A stretch of DNA of 64,000 nucleotides from NCBI GenBank assembly GCA_026745465.1, contig JACYXH010000851.1:1-64000 (forward strand), given 5' to 3'. The position numbers and the translations under genes were made by a program. Origin of the DNA: Lota lota. Taxonomy: Eukaryota > Chordata > Actinopteri > Gadiformes > Lotidae. Below, in pieces: positions 34,836-45,612 of the stretch. Below the pieces are notes generated by a model. The model was not told the DNA's origin. It did no database searches and saw only the letters and a program-made list of their open reading frames with translations. Within the stretch, counting starts at the first letter, position 1. The number at the start of each line of letters is the position of its first letter.

Positions 34836-35845
34836 ATACCATACAGTCTACAAATTATGATGTGATGTAAACACCATATAGTCTACACACTATGTGATGT
34901 AAACACCATATAGTCTACACACTATGATGTGATGTAAACACCATATAGTCTACACACTATGATGTGATGTAAACACCATATAGTCTACACACTATGATGT
35001 GATGTAAACACCATATAGTCTACACACTATGATGTGATGTAAACACCATATACTCTACACACTATGTGATGTAAACACCATATAGTCTACACACTATGAT
35101 GTGATGTAAACACCATATAGTCTACACACTATGATGTGATGTAAACACCAAATAGTCTACACACTATGATGTGATGTAAACACCATATAGTCTACACACT
35201 ATGATGTGATGTAAACACCATATAGTCTACACATTTTGTGATGTAAACACCATATAGTCTACACACTATGATGTGATGTAAACACCATATAGTCTACACA
35301 CTATGATGTGATGTAAACACCATATAGTCTACACACTATTATGTGATGTAAACACCATATAGTCTACACACTATGGTGTGATGTAAACACCATATAGTCT
35401 ACACACTATGATGTGATGTAAACACCATATAGTCTATACACTATGATGTGAACACCATATAGTCTACACACTATGATGTGATGTAAACACCATATAGTCT
35501 ACACACTATGATGTGATGTAAACACCATATAGTCTACACACTATGATGTGATGTAAACACCATATAGTCTACACACTATGATGTGATGTAAACACCATAT
35601 AGTCTACACACTATGATGTGATGTAAACACCATATAGTCTACACACTATGATGTGATGTAAACACCAAATAGTCTACACACTATGATGTGATGTAAACAC
35701 CATATAGTCTACACACTATGATGTGATGTAAACACCATATAGTCTACACACTATGATGTGATGTAAACACCATATAGTCTACACACTATGATGTGATGTA
35801 AACACCATATAGTCTACACACTATGATGTGATGTAAACACTGTGC
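34836..35845. repeat. 35 bp minisatellite, about 28 copies
   Basis: GATGTGATGTAAACACCATA+TAGTCTACACACTAT in head-to-tail order, with some 30 bp units lacking one GATGT. It is the longest simple array in the window. Confidence 0.95.
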
Positions 35846-35995
35846 CAATACTCTAACAAACCAACAAACTACTGTCTGGACCAGAGCTCTACTGGTAACA
35901 AACCACTGTCTGGACCAGAGCTCTACTGGTAACAAACCACTATCTGGACCAGAGCTCTGCTGGTAACAAACCACTGTCTGGACCAGAGACAGCGG
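35846..35995. repeat. 38 bp minisatellite
   Basis: About four copies of AACAAACCACTGTCTGGACC+AGAGCTCTACTGGT. Confidence 0.9.
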
Positions 35996-36039
35996 ACCAT
36001 TGGTGTGAAGACTATCTGTTCTGCTAACATCATCATAGA

Positions 36040-36560
36040 CATGACTTCCTTCTTTTCATTTTGAGTAGGATCAAGACAAATGAATCACTTGAATATCGAA
36101 AAGATAAAAGCACAACATAGTTGAACATTAAACTAACGTTGTATTTCTCTAAATTAAACTGTCCAAAAGTGTTAAGCGTTACACGGACACATTTCCCAAG
36201 ATGAGATCATTATAATATACCAATAACCTAAAGACAATATAAACTGTAGTAAACTGTAGGCCTACCTTATATTTTCTGTGATCAAAATGTGTTCCTCCCC
36301 ACAAAGTGTAAATTTATAAAAGTATAAATGCAGGGGAAGAAACTGAGGTTAAAGTGTTCCTAAAACAAGTAAAGCAGGGAAAAGGTGTTAAAAGTGGATC
36401 TAGAGAAAGATTGAGCTAAGGGCTCCTCACTTAGAAAGACTGAAGTTCAAATGAGGAAGTAGACTTGACCACTGAGCAAGCTGACAGTACTTTTTTATCT
36501 GGGAGACCTCCTAGGAACCGCACCCTCTCTGTGATAGCCACATAGGGGCTGTGGTATGTG
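36040..36560 (+). promoter_or_regulatory. Duplicated promoter-like module, copy 2
   Basis: Same module as 8120-8650 in the same orientation (CCTTCTTTTCATTTTGAGTA near 36050, GTTACACGGACACATTTCCC near 36178). It lies about 1.9 kb upstream of the Ig-B30.2 start codon but points away from that gene, so a role in its expression is not shown. Confidence 0.4.
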
Positions 36561-36648
36561 GTTGTTGGGTCGGTTGCAGTATGACTCGCATCCTAGGAAG
36601 AAAGCGATGTTGTCAGAATAGCATGAGTTCTCAGGGCAAGCGAAGGCT

Positions 36649-36651
<3 letters not shown>

Positions 36652-36712
<61 letters not shown>
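36652..36712. repeat. (CA)n microsatellite
   Basis: About 60 bp of CA. Confidence 0.95.
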
Positions 36713-36715
<3 letters not shown>

Positions 36716-36719
36716 AATA

Positions 36720-37665
36720 TACACAGTGGTGTAGTGGTGCCTGGATTAGTGGGTATACTCTTCATTTTTTAAGCAGCCAGTCCAGCAAAGGAGAAGCGCC
36801 CTGTGTTATAAACACTGACATGTAAGACTACTCTTGCATATTTAGTTCACCTAAAAATGGGCCTGTAGTATGTTCACATTGTCACTTAACTATTCCCTCA
36901 CCTTGTAAGTAGTCTATGGGCCGGTAGTTTATTTTGTCAACTGTCTCTTGCAACAGATAGCGTAGGCCAGAGTGTGGCACCATTATAAATTTAACTTTTG
37001 TCAAGGGGCAGTTTGCAAATGTTACTGGTCCTACACAGGCCTAATGCACGAATAGAAGATTTATTAAAGATGAGACAAACATGGTGTTTCAGTCAGATTT
37101 GTTTCAAATATCATCATCATTCAAAAAATTCAACAACGTATTCAAAACAATATGTTAAAAAATAACAGTATTTAGTTAACAATGAACACAAATATGTAAA
37201 TTGTACAACATATTCATGAAAAGCACAATGATACACTCTCTGGGTTGATATTACGGACACCATTGGAAAACAGCGGTTGGAGTTGCTTTATGTCAAGCTG
37301 CAGCTCTATCAGACTAGAACACACGAGAAGGCTCTAAAATGATTTAATAGCCAACGTAACTGTACGGTCCAATATGGAAAGATAAACACTACATTCAGTC
37401 ATTCATACTGAATAGAATAGTCAGTCTGAATCAGGTTTAGTTTTTTATCATGTGACCCCAGAGGGGCTCCGTATATTTCGGTCACTGTTTACGTGAAGAT
37501 AACCTCTTTATTTTTTATTTTTTTTTGAGAACATTTCCATTTATTCACATGCGTTTGGATTAGCTACTCATGTGCTGGACTACATGGCTATTGCAGGACA
37601 CTACTGAATGATGCGCATCAGAGGGGATTTTAGTGTTTAGGGTATGACTATCCCTGCACTACACC
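36720..37665. other. Intergenic DNA, no feature recognised
   Basis: About 950 bp of AT-rich single-copy-looking DNA before the 88 bp array. No exon, RNA gene or transposon was seen. Confidence 0.5.
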
Positions 37666-37669
37666 ACTG

Positions 37670-38145
37670 GTTATAGGAACAAACAAATAATAAAGAATAA
37701 AGCTGTTGAGAACTCTTCTATTAAACCTTCATTACCCTTTATAATTAGGCTTATATAGTTATAGGAACCAACGAATAATAAAGAATAAAGCTGTTGAGAA
37801 CTCTTCTATTAAACCTTCATTACCCTTTATAATTAGGCTTATATAGTTATAGGAACCAACGAATAATAAAGAATAAAGCTGTTGAGAACTCTTCTATTAA
37901 ACCTTCATTACCCTTTATAATTAGGCTTATATAGTTATAGGAACCAACGAATAATAAAGAATAAAGCTGTTGAGAACTCTTCTATTAAACCTTCATTACC
38001 CTTTATAATTAGGCTTATATAGTTATAGGAACCAACGAATAATAAAGAATAAAGCTGTTGAGAACTCTTCTACTAAACCTTCATTACCCTTTATAATTAG
38101 GCTTATATAGTTATAGGAACCAACGAATAATAAAGAATAAAGCTC
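37670..38145 (-). repeat. 88 bp minisatellite array (minus)
   Basis: Five to six copies with an exact 88 bp period (for example ATAATTAGGC at 37741 and 37829). Confidence 0.95.
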
Positions 38146-38330
38146 CAGCCCCGATCCAACATTCAACAAAAGAAGAAGAGAGAACAGATCTGTTTATTGC
38201 CGATACGCTCGCTGCAGGAACGCGCCCCGGCGTGCACGCGCACAGTGCACACACGAGCAGCAGAGCTATGAGAGCAGCAGACAGCGGATTCAGTCAGAGG
38301 AGGAAGTAGAGGAAGCAGCGCTCCGGGTTT
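38146..38330 (-). repeat. 185 bp module flanking the 88 bp array, copy 1
   Basis: Reverse complement of 54280-54465. It contains a CpG-rich part (GCGCCCCGGCGTGCACGCGC) and, on the minus strand, AATAAACAGATCTGTT. In both places it links a long (CA)n run to an 88 bp array. It may be an old 5' or 3' gene end; origin unknown. Confidence 0.7.
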
Positions 38331-38512
<182 letters not shown>

Positions 38513-38726
38513 CGGTAAAATTACATTCTATGGTCATATTTTGAACATTCCTTCGCAACTATACAAATCCATTTTAAAAAGAGACTCAACTATATATTCT
38601 GTATTCTTTATATAGTCTGTATATATTTTTATATATTGTTTCTTATTTAAATGTTTATATTTTTATATGTATGTTTCTTTGTTGTTATAGTTTGCAAAGT
38701 TTGCACTCATGACACTGCCAATTCTG

Positions 38727-38728
<2 letters not shown>

Positions 38729-38781
<53 letters not shown>

Positions 38782-38782
38782 T
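38729..38782. repeat. (GT)n microsatellite
   Basis: A GT run bordering segmental duplication copy A. Confidence 0.95.
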
Positions 38783-38937
38783 GTTAAATAAACAATGCTA
38801 ATTAGTTAAATAAGTCACTTCTCTTCCAAGGCGCGGGCATCAACCAGTAGAAACAGAGTGAGGAGTCAAACAACACAATGTTAGACGCTGTGGAGACAAT
38901 GTTGGTGGTTTCCTCTTGACAAGTTAAGACCACAGAC

Positions 38938-39000
<63 letters not shown>

Positions 39001-39012
39001 TGTGTGTGTGTG

Positions 39013-39287
39013 TTATAGGAACAATGAGTAAAAACCACTGCGCTAGCTGGCAGGGGAGGACAGGAAGTCTTGTTCAGGATACTAAAGTTATGTTTTAAAC
39101 TCAAAACCAAGGTCACACGAAGTGGAGGCCCTTCTCTCTTTCTGGAGACAAAACAACACATTTTAAACTACGTAGTCTCACAGAAACATTATAAGGTGAG
39201 TCCAAAGAATATAAAAAATATATTTTTTACTTGATATAAAAAAGGTTTTCTCGGAATGGCCTGTGCTAACACTTCCTGGTCTGAAGT
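39013..39287 (+). pseudogene. Relic of a TRIM gene 5' end, copy A
   Basis: It matches 45290-45640 of the TRIM gene: the noncoding first exon (GTCACACGAAGTGGAGGC, AACATTATAAG|GTGAGTCC) and the start of the coding exon (GAATGGCCTGTGCTAACACT). The acceptor AG before the ATG is missing. Similarity stops after about 30 coding bases, where the 27 bp array begins. Confidence 0.7.
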
Positions 39288-39600
39288 ATGTTTGGGTGGT
39301 GTATCCAACTGACTATGTTTGGGTGGTGTATCCAACTGACTATGTTTGGGTGGTGTATCCAACTGACTATGTTTGGGTGGTATATCCAACTGACTGTGTT
39401 TGGGTGGTATATCCAACTGACTGTGTTTGGGTGGTGTGTCCAACTGACTGTGTTTGGGTGGTGTCACCAACCCATGTATGTTTGGGTGGTGTCACCAACT
39501 GACTATGTTTGGGTGGTGTCTCCAACTGGCTATGTTTGGGTGATGTCTCCAATAGACTACATTTGGGTGGTGTCTCCAACTAACATTGTGTGTGTGTATG
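39288..39600. repeat. 27 bp minisatellite, copy A
   Basis: About 11 copies of TATGTTTGGGTGGTGTATCC+AACTGAC. Because 27 is a multiple of three, open frames arise on both strands. Confidence 0.95.
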
Positions 39601-39719
39601 TGTGTGTATGTTTTAGTATGTGCATGCATCAGTATGTGTGCATGCTTGCGTGTCTGAAGTCTTCAAAAGCTTTCCCTGTAAACACGTGATGAGAGATGAC
39701 GGTTAACATCGCTTCCTCT

Positions 39720-40090
39720 CTGAGACGTTAAAGTCTACTTCCTCATTTGAACTTCAGTCCTCCGCAGTGAGCAGCCATGAAGATCAATCTTTCTCTAAAT
39801 CCACTTTTGATCTATAAATAATTAATATATATAAAAAAATATATTTCCCTGATTTACTTGTTTTAGGAACACTTTAACCTCCTTTTCTTCCCTTGCATTT
39901 ATACTTTTATAACTTTATACCGTATGGAGCAGAGCACATTTTGATCACGGAATAGATAAGGTAAGCCTACAGTTTACTACAGTTTATATTGTCTTTAGGT
40001 TATTGGTATATTATAACGATCTCATCTCGGGAAATGTGTCAATTAAAGACAGTTCACTTTAGAGAACTACAACGTTAGTTTAATGTTTCA
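39720..40090 (-). promoter_or_regulatory. Duplicated promoter-like module, copy 3 (reversed)
   Basis: Reverse complement of part of 8120-8650 and 36040-36560 (ACTTTAACCTCCTTTTCTTC, TTTACTACAGTTTATATTGT). Confidence 0.45.
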
Positions 40091-40379
40091 CTATTGTGCT
40101 TTTCAAATGATATAATAATATTATATTACATATATTTTTACAAATATGTAAACAAACCAAAATCACTATTAAAGCTGCACAACATAACTTTGGCGATAGA
40201 CAAGGAGTATAGGAGAAAACGGTGAGAAAGAAAAGACAACTTTGTGCACTGTTCATTTGAATCTTCATTCAGATTATGTCCTGTTTGCAGAGAACATTAA
40301 GAACTTAGATTAGACTAAAGAAGCAATATTTTTCCTTGAACAGGTTATGTGCAGGTTTGACACAATTATTAACAAAGTC

Positions 40380-40572
40380 AGTAGTTAGAAGACAGAGAAA
40401 GACAGAGAGAGACAGAGACACACACAAAGACAGAGAGGGAGATAGACAGAGACACACAGAGACAGAGAGAGAGAGACATAGAGAGAGACAGAGAGAGATA
40501 CACAAAGAGACAGAGAGAGAGATGCAGAGAGAGAGAGTGTGTGTGTGTGTGTGTGCGTGCATGCGTGCGTGT
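40380..40572. repeat. GACAGAGA array with (GT)n tail
   Basis: AGACAGAGAGAGACAGAGAC-type repeats followed by GTGTGTGC. The matching block is at 63590-63850. Confidence 0.9.
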
Positions 40573-40769
40573 GTGGAAATAAATAAACAATGCTAATTAG
40601 TTAAATAAGTCGCTTCTCTTCCAAGGCGCGGGCATCAACCAGTAGAAACAGAGTGAAGCATTTGAGCCACTGCAGCAGTCAGAGTGGCCATGTTGAGTCA
40701 AACAACACAATGTTAGACACTGTGGAGACAATGTTGGTGGTTTCCTCTTGACAAGTTAAGACCACAGAC

Positions 40770-40806
<37 letters not shown>

Positions 40807-40809
40807 AGG

Positions 40810-41720
40810 AACCATGAGCAGACAGAGAGAGGGAGAGTGAGACAGAGAGAGATAGAAGGGTAGGGCAAGAGAGAGAGAGATAAAGAGAATGAGAGAGGGG
40901 TAGAGAGAGACAAAGAGAATGAGAGAGGGGTACTGAGAGAAGAGGAGATACAGAGAGGGGTAGAGAAAGAGAGAAAGAGAGATAAAGAAGATGAGAGAGG
41001 GGTACTGAGAGAAGAGGAGATACAGAGAGGGGTAGAGAGAGAGATAAAGAAGATGAGAGAGGGGTACTGAAAGAAGAGGAGATACAGAGAGGGGTAGAGA
41101 GAGATAAAGAAGATGAGAGAGGGGTACTGAGAGAGATGGAGATACAGAGAGGGGTAGAGAGAGAGATAAAGAAGATGAGAGAGGGGTACTGAGACAGATG
41201 GAGATACAGAGAGGGGTAGAGAGAGATAAAGAAGATGAGAGAGGGGTACTGAGAGATATAGCCATACAGAGAGGGGTAGAGAGAGAGGCAGAAAGAGGTC
41301 GTGAGACGGAGAGAAAGGTAGAGAGGGGGAGGTAGAGAGAGTGAGGTGTAGAGAGAGTGAGGGGTAGATAGGGTGAGGGGTAGATAGGGTGAGAGGTAGA
41401 TAGAGAGAGGTGTAGAGAGAGTGAGGTGTAGAGAGAGTGAGGGGTAGATAGAGTGAGGGGTAGATACTGTAGAGTGAGGGGTAGATAGAGTGAGGGGTAG
41501 TTAGAGTGAGGGGTAGATGGAGAGAGGGGTAGATAGAGTGAGGGGTAGATAGCGAGAGGTGTAGAGAGAGTGAGGGGTAGATAGAGTGAGGGGTAGATGG
41601 AGAGAGGGGTAGATGGAGAGAGGGGTAGATAGAGTGAGGGGTAGATGGAGAGAGGGGTAGATGGAGAGAGGTGTAGAGAGAGTGAGGGGTAGATAGAGAG
41701 TGTGCGGTAGAGCTAGTGAG
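40810..41720. repeat. Purine-rich GAGAGGGGTAGA minisatellite
   Basis: Two sub-arrays: units near 63 bp with ATAAAGAAGATGAGAGAGGG (40860-41280), then short units of GAGTGAGGGGTAGATAGA (41280-41720). Nearly all purine on the plus strand. Confidence 0.95.
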
Positions 41721-41844
41721 ATGTGATACACTCTGACATGTACCAGTAGTGTGACAATATGTGGCTGCTGTTGGCTCAAAAGTGACTAGAGGTTTGTGTG
41801 AAAACTAAAAGCTGTGTGTGTGTGTGCATGTGTGTGTGACAGGA

Positions 41845-42124
41845 ACCATGATAAGTTATAAGATGGCAGAACCACTGCGCTAGCTGGCAGGGGAGTACAG
41901 GAAGTCTTATTTAGGATACTAAAGTTAAGCTTCAAACCCAAACCAAAGTCACACGAAGTGGAGGCACTTCTCTCTTTCTGGAGACAAAGAACAACACCTT
42001 TTAACCTAAATAGTCTGACACTAACATTATGATTTGAGTACAAAGAACAGAAAAAAGTGTCTGATCATTTTTTAACCGAGTTAAAACACGGAATGGCCTC
42101 TGCTAACACTTCCTTGTCTGAAGT
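41845..42124 (+). pseudogene. Relic of a TRIM gene 5' end, copy B
   Basis: Same region as copy A (GCGCTAGCTGGCAGGGGAG, GGAATGGCCTCTGCTAACAC), again cut off by the 27 bp array. The donor-like GTGAGT is changed to TTGAGT here. Confidence 0.65.
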
Positions 42125-42380
42125 ATGTTTGGGTGGTGTCTCCAACTGACTATGTTTGGGTGGTGTATCCAACTGACTATGTTTGGGTGGTGTCTCCAAA
42201 TGACTATGTTTGGGTGGTGTCTCCAACTGACTATGTTTGGGTGGTGTCTCCAAATGACTATGTTTGGGTGGTGTCTCCAACTGACTATAATTGGTTGGGG
42301 TCTCCAACTGACTGAATGTTTGGGTGGTGTCTCCAAATGACTATGTTTGGGTGGTGTCTCCAACTGACTGTATGTTTGTC
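42125..42380. repeat. 27 bp minisatellite, copy B
   Basis: About nine copies of TATGTTTGGGTGGTGTCTCC+AACTGAC. Confidence 0.95.
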
Positions 42381-42548
42381 CTACATGGTTAACTGGCTGT
42401 GTGATGGTTGATTCACTTTATTCAGGGTTCTGGTTAAACTGGGTGGGTCCCCCATGAACACAATCACACAGCCTGACAGAGACATGTACAATACATCCCA
42501 CTCCAGGAGGGCTTAATCACAGCTCAGTACACAACATACAGAAGTAAT

Positions 42549-42932
42549 TGTTCTGGTTACGGACTAGGACCCAAATGCAAGACACCAAGACGAGAAGGGA
42601 ACGGGTTGAAAGGGATTTATTATCGGTAGTCACGGTACAGGCAAGGGCTAGGCAGGCGGGCAATGTTCGGCAACGGTAGGCAAGCAGGCAGGGACTAGGA
42701 ACAGGAACGGGAGCGGAACCCGGAATAGGAGAGACTAAAGGCTGGGACGAAGTTACTGTGAGAGGTTAACAAACAAAATAGCACTGGCTCTGTGGGGAGC
42801 CAGTGCTTAAGTACTGTGGTGGGTAATTGCATATGGGCTGCAGGTGTGGGTAAACTGAGGGAGCACGAGGGGTAATGGAGGCTGGGTGCCACTAGATGGC
42901 GGAATTGGACAGAAACGGGAGAGGATGTGACA
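42549..42932 (-). mobile_element. Solo LTR (Ty3/Gypsy type)
   Basis: 384 bp from TGTTCTGGTT to GGATGTGACA, flanked by an exact 5 bp target duplication GTAAT (42544-42548, 42933-42937). Read on the minus strand, its 3' end (CTTGCATTTGGGTCCTAGTC then CGTAACCAGAACA) resembles the 3' end of the LTRs at 54882 and 59501, so it is probably a related family. No internal region remains. Fossil. Confidence 0.75.
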
Positions 42933-43174
42933 GTAATAAGATAAAGCCCTGTGATGGTACATTTGATGTGTTAAAGCAGTAAGAAGCTTTACAACCAACA
43001 GGGCTACCAGAGCCTATAGAATATGATGCACGTGTTGGACATTTTAACAGCAGGAGACACAACCGACCTCCTGAAACGCTCAGTGGAACATGGACGCAAC
43101 AGCCTCACCCAGCCCCAGAGTCCAATCAGCCTCAGCCAGGTGAGGCTGCTTCAACCAGCCATCATCCACTCATA

Positions 43175-43925
43175 CCTAAGTTAATGAATAACTAATATCT
43201 CTGACTATTAAACCCAGTTGTAAGATGACCTACGTTTATGAATAACTAATATCTCTGACTATTAAACCCATTTGTAAGATGACCTAGTTTAATGAATAAC
43301 TAATATCTCAAACTATTAAACCCAGTTGTAAGATAACCTAAGTTAATGAAGAACTAATATATCTGACTATTAAACCAAGGTGTAAGATAACATAAGTTAA
43401 TGAATAACTAATATCTCTGACTATTAAACCCAGTTGTAAGATGACCTACGTTTATGAATAACTAATATCTCTGACTATTAAACCCATTTGTAAGATGACC
43501 TAGTTTAATGAATAACTAATATCTCAAACTATTAAACCCAGTTGTAAGATAACCTAAGTTAATGAAGAACTAATATATCTGACTATTAAACCAAGGTGTA
43601 AGATAACATAAGTTAATGAATAACTAATATCTCTGACTATTAAACCCAGTTGTAAGATGACCTACGTTTATGAATAACTAATATCTCTGACTATTAAACC
43701 CAGTTGTAAGATAACATAAGTTAATGAATAACTAATATCTCTGACTATTAAACCCAGTTGTAAGATAACCTAAGTTAATGAATAATATCTCCGACTATTA
43801 AACCCAGCTGTAAGATAACATAAGTTAATGAATAATATCTCTGACTATTAAACCCAGTTGTAAGATAACATAAGTTAATGAATAATATCTCTGACTATTA
43901 AACCCAGTTGTAAGATGACCTAAGA
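43175..43925. repeat. 54 bp minisatellite with higher-order structure
   Basis: About 14 copies of TAAGTTAATGAATAACTAAT+ATCTCTGACTATTAAACCCA+GTTGTAAGATAACC. A block of four variant units (about 218 bp) starting near 43224 recurs from near 43444. Confidence 0.9.
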
Positions 43926-44014
43926 AGATGTGTTCAGGGGGTTGGAAGATCATGGAGGTCACATCAAGTTGGGGCCATCAGGTCTGGTCCCAGTCAGTCA
44001 AACTGTCAGCCAGT

Positions 44015-44200
44015 CGGTCTGTGTTCAGTCAGTGTGTGTTCAGTCAGTGTGTGTTGAGTCAGTGTGTGTTGAGTCAGTGTGTGTTCAGTCAGTGTGTGTT
44101 CAGTCAGTGTGTGCTCAGTCAGTGTGTGTTCAGTCAGTGTGTGTTTAGTCAGCGTGTGTTCAGTCAGCGTGTGTTCAGTCAGTGTGTGTTCAGTTATTGT
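44015..44200. repeat. 15 bp minisatellite
   Basis: About 12 copies of CAGTCAGTGTGTGTT. Confidence 0.95.
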
Positions 44201-44274
44201 GCCCGCTCACTGTTATATGAATTTAATTGGTTGCAAAATGTTGTCAAAATAAAACTGCTATTTTACTAATGAAA

Positions 44275-44860
44275 GATTTAGCAGATGCTTTATCCAAAGT
44301 GACTGACAGAGAATTCAGATACAGGTCATTAAGGAGCAGGTAGGGGTTAGACAGTACAGAGACAGGTCATTAAGGAGCAGGTAGGGGTTAGACAGTACAG
44401 AGACAGGTCATTAAGGAGCAGGTAGGGGTTAGACAGTACAGAGACAGGTCATTAAGGAGCAGGTAGTGGTTAGACAGTACAGAGACAGGTCATTAAGGAG
44501 CAGGTAGGGGTTAGACAGTACAGAGACAGTTCATTAAGGAGCAGGTAGGGGTTAGACAGTACAGAGACAGGTCATTAAGGAGCAGGTAGGGGTTAGACAG
44601 TACAGACACAGGTCATTAAGGAGCAGGTAGGGGTTAGACAGTACAGAGACAGGTCATTAAGGAGCAGGTAGGGGTTAGACAGTACAGAGACAGGTCATTA
44701 AGGAGCAGGTAGGGGTTAGACAGTACAGAGACAGGTCATTAAGGAGCAGGTAGGGGTTAGGGTGCATCTTGCTGCCTACAGGTTGGGCTACGGACATTGG
44801 GGATCGAACCCGGAACCTTTCAGCTGGGAGTCAAGCACCCGGTTATCGTTGAAATAATAG
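44275..44860 (-). mobile_element. V-SINE with an expanded internal 41 bp repeat
   Basis: The left end has the V-domain signature GCAGATGCTTTATCCAAAGT. The right end has a tRNA-related promoter on the minus strand (GGTTCCGGGTTCGATCCCC and GTGCTTGACTCCCAGCTGAA). Between them about 11 copies of GGTCATTAAGGAGCAGGTAG+GGGTTAGACAGTACAGAGACA have expanded. Confidence 0.75.
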
Positions 44861-45289
44861 TTTTTCATTCTTCTGTTTTAGGATTGGTCCTAAATCCTAA
44901 GTGTCCCTGGGTGACTTTAACGGTAGGCATCTTATTATTATTACTATACCATGGGATACTTTATTTACATTATAATGATTAAAGAATTCACCCTGTCATG
45001 ACTATTTAAATAACTTCCCATGTTGTAGACAGTGTGGTTTTGTGTCATTAGGATAACATTGTATTTGATGCTGTAGATAGTGTTCAGGGACTTACAGAAT
45101 AAGTGCTTCCATGTTAACTCCTATCTCAGACCTCTGAAAGCGTTGTGACACTCAGCTGTTTCAGCTGGGCAGGAGTCAGAGACTGCTCACCCTATGCTAA
45201 CGTTGTTTTAGGACACATCGTTACCTTATTGTAGACAACAATTGATAGAAATGTGCTTTGAGAATGAATTATTACTTTAATTTAAATGC

Positions 45290-45387
45290 AAAATGACCAA
45301 AGTAACACGAAGTGGGGGCACTTCTCTCTTTCTGGAGACAAAGAACAACACTTTATAAACGAAATAGTCTGACAGAAACATTATAAG
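45290..45387 (+). other. Probable noncoding first exon of the TRIM gene
   Basis: It ends AACATTATAAG|GTGAGT at 45387. The next exon begins after TTGTTTTCTAG at 45611. The start is not defined by sequence. The block is conserved in three relic copies elsewhere in the window. Confidence 0.55.
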
Positions 45388-45612
45388 GTGAGTCCAACAT
45401 TTTGACTATAATCCTCATGAAGCTGTCCTGTCTGCAGGGCTTCATGTTGTACCTCCTGTTGGATGAAGATTTCTGCTTGAAACAACACCAATATATAATA
45501 CATAAAACCCACACATTAGAATGATTTAAAACCTTTATTTGACCATTGTTATACATTATGAAAACGAATGTAATGGTGACTTGATTTAACTTGATTAAAT
45601 TGTTTTCTAGGA

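Larger units (their letters stand above)
38785..40735 (+). repeat. Segmental duplication, copy A
   Basis: Order: TTAGTTAAATAAGTCACTTC block, (GT)n, TRIM 5' relic, 27 bp array, TGAAGTCTTCAAAA block, reversed promoter-like module, GA/GT array. The same order from the TRIM relic on recurs at 62125-64000. The leading block recurs at 40580-40745 and 63855-64000. Confidence 0.8.

Noticed and set aside
34836-35845. CRISPR-like regular array
   Set aside because: Units are head-to-tail with no unique spacers, and the DNA is vertebrate. It is a minisatellite.
39189-39689. Open frames of YVWVVYPTD or ETPPKHSQL repeats (also 42065-42363 and 62366-62618)
   Set aside because: The 27 bp unit is a multiple of three, so frames stay open on both strands. 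No start context, splice logic or conservation beyond the repeat.
45353-45556. Minus-strand frame opposite the TRIM 5' region
   Set aside because: It is a shadow of the TRIM first intron and exon. The plus strand explains the conservation.
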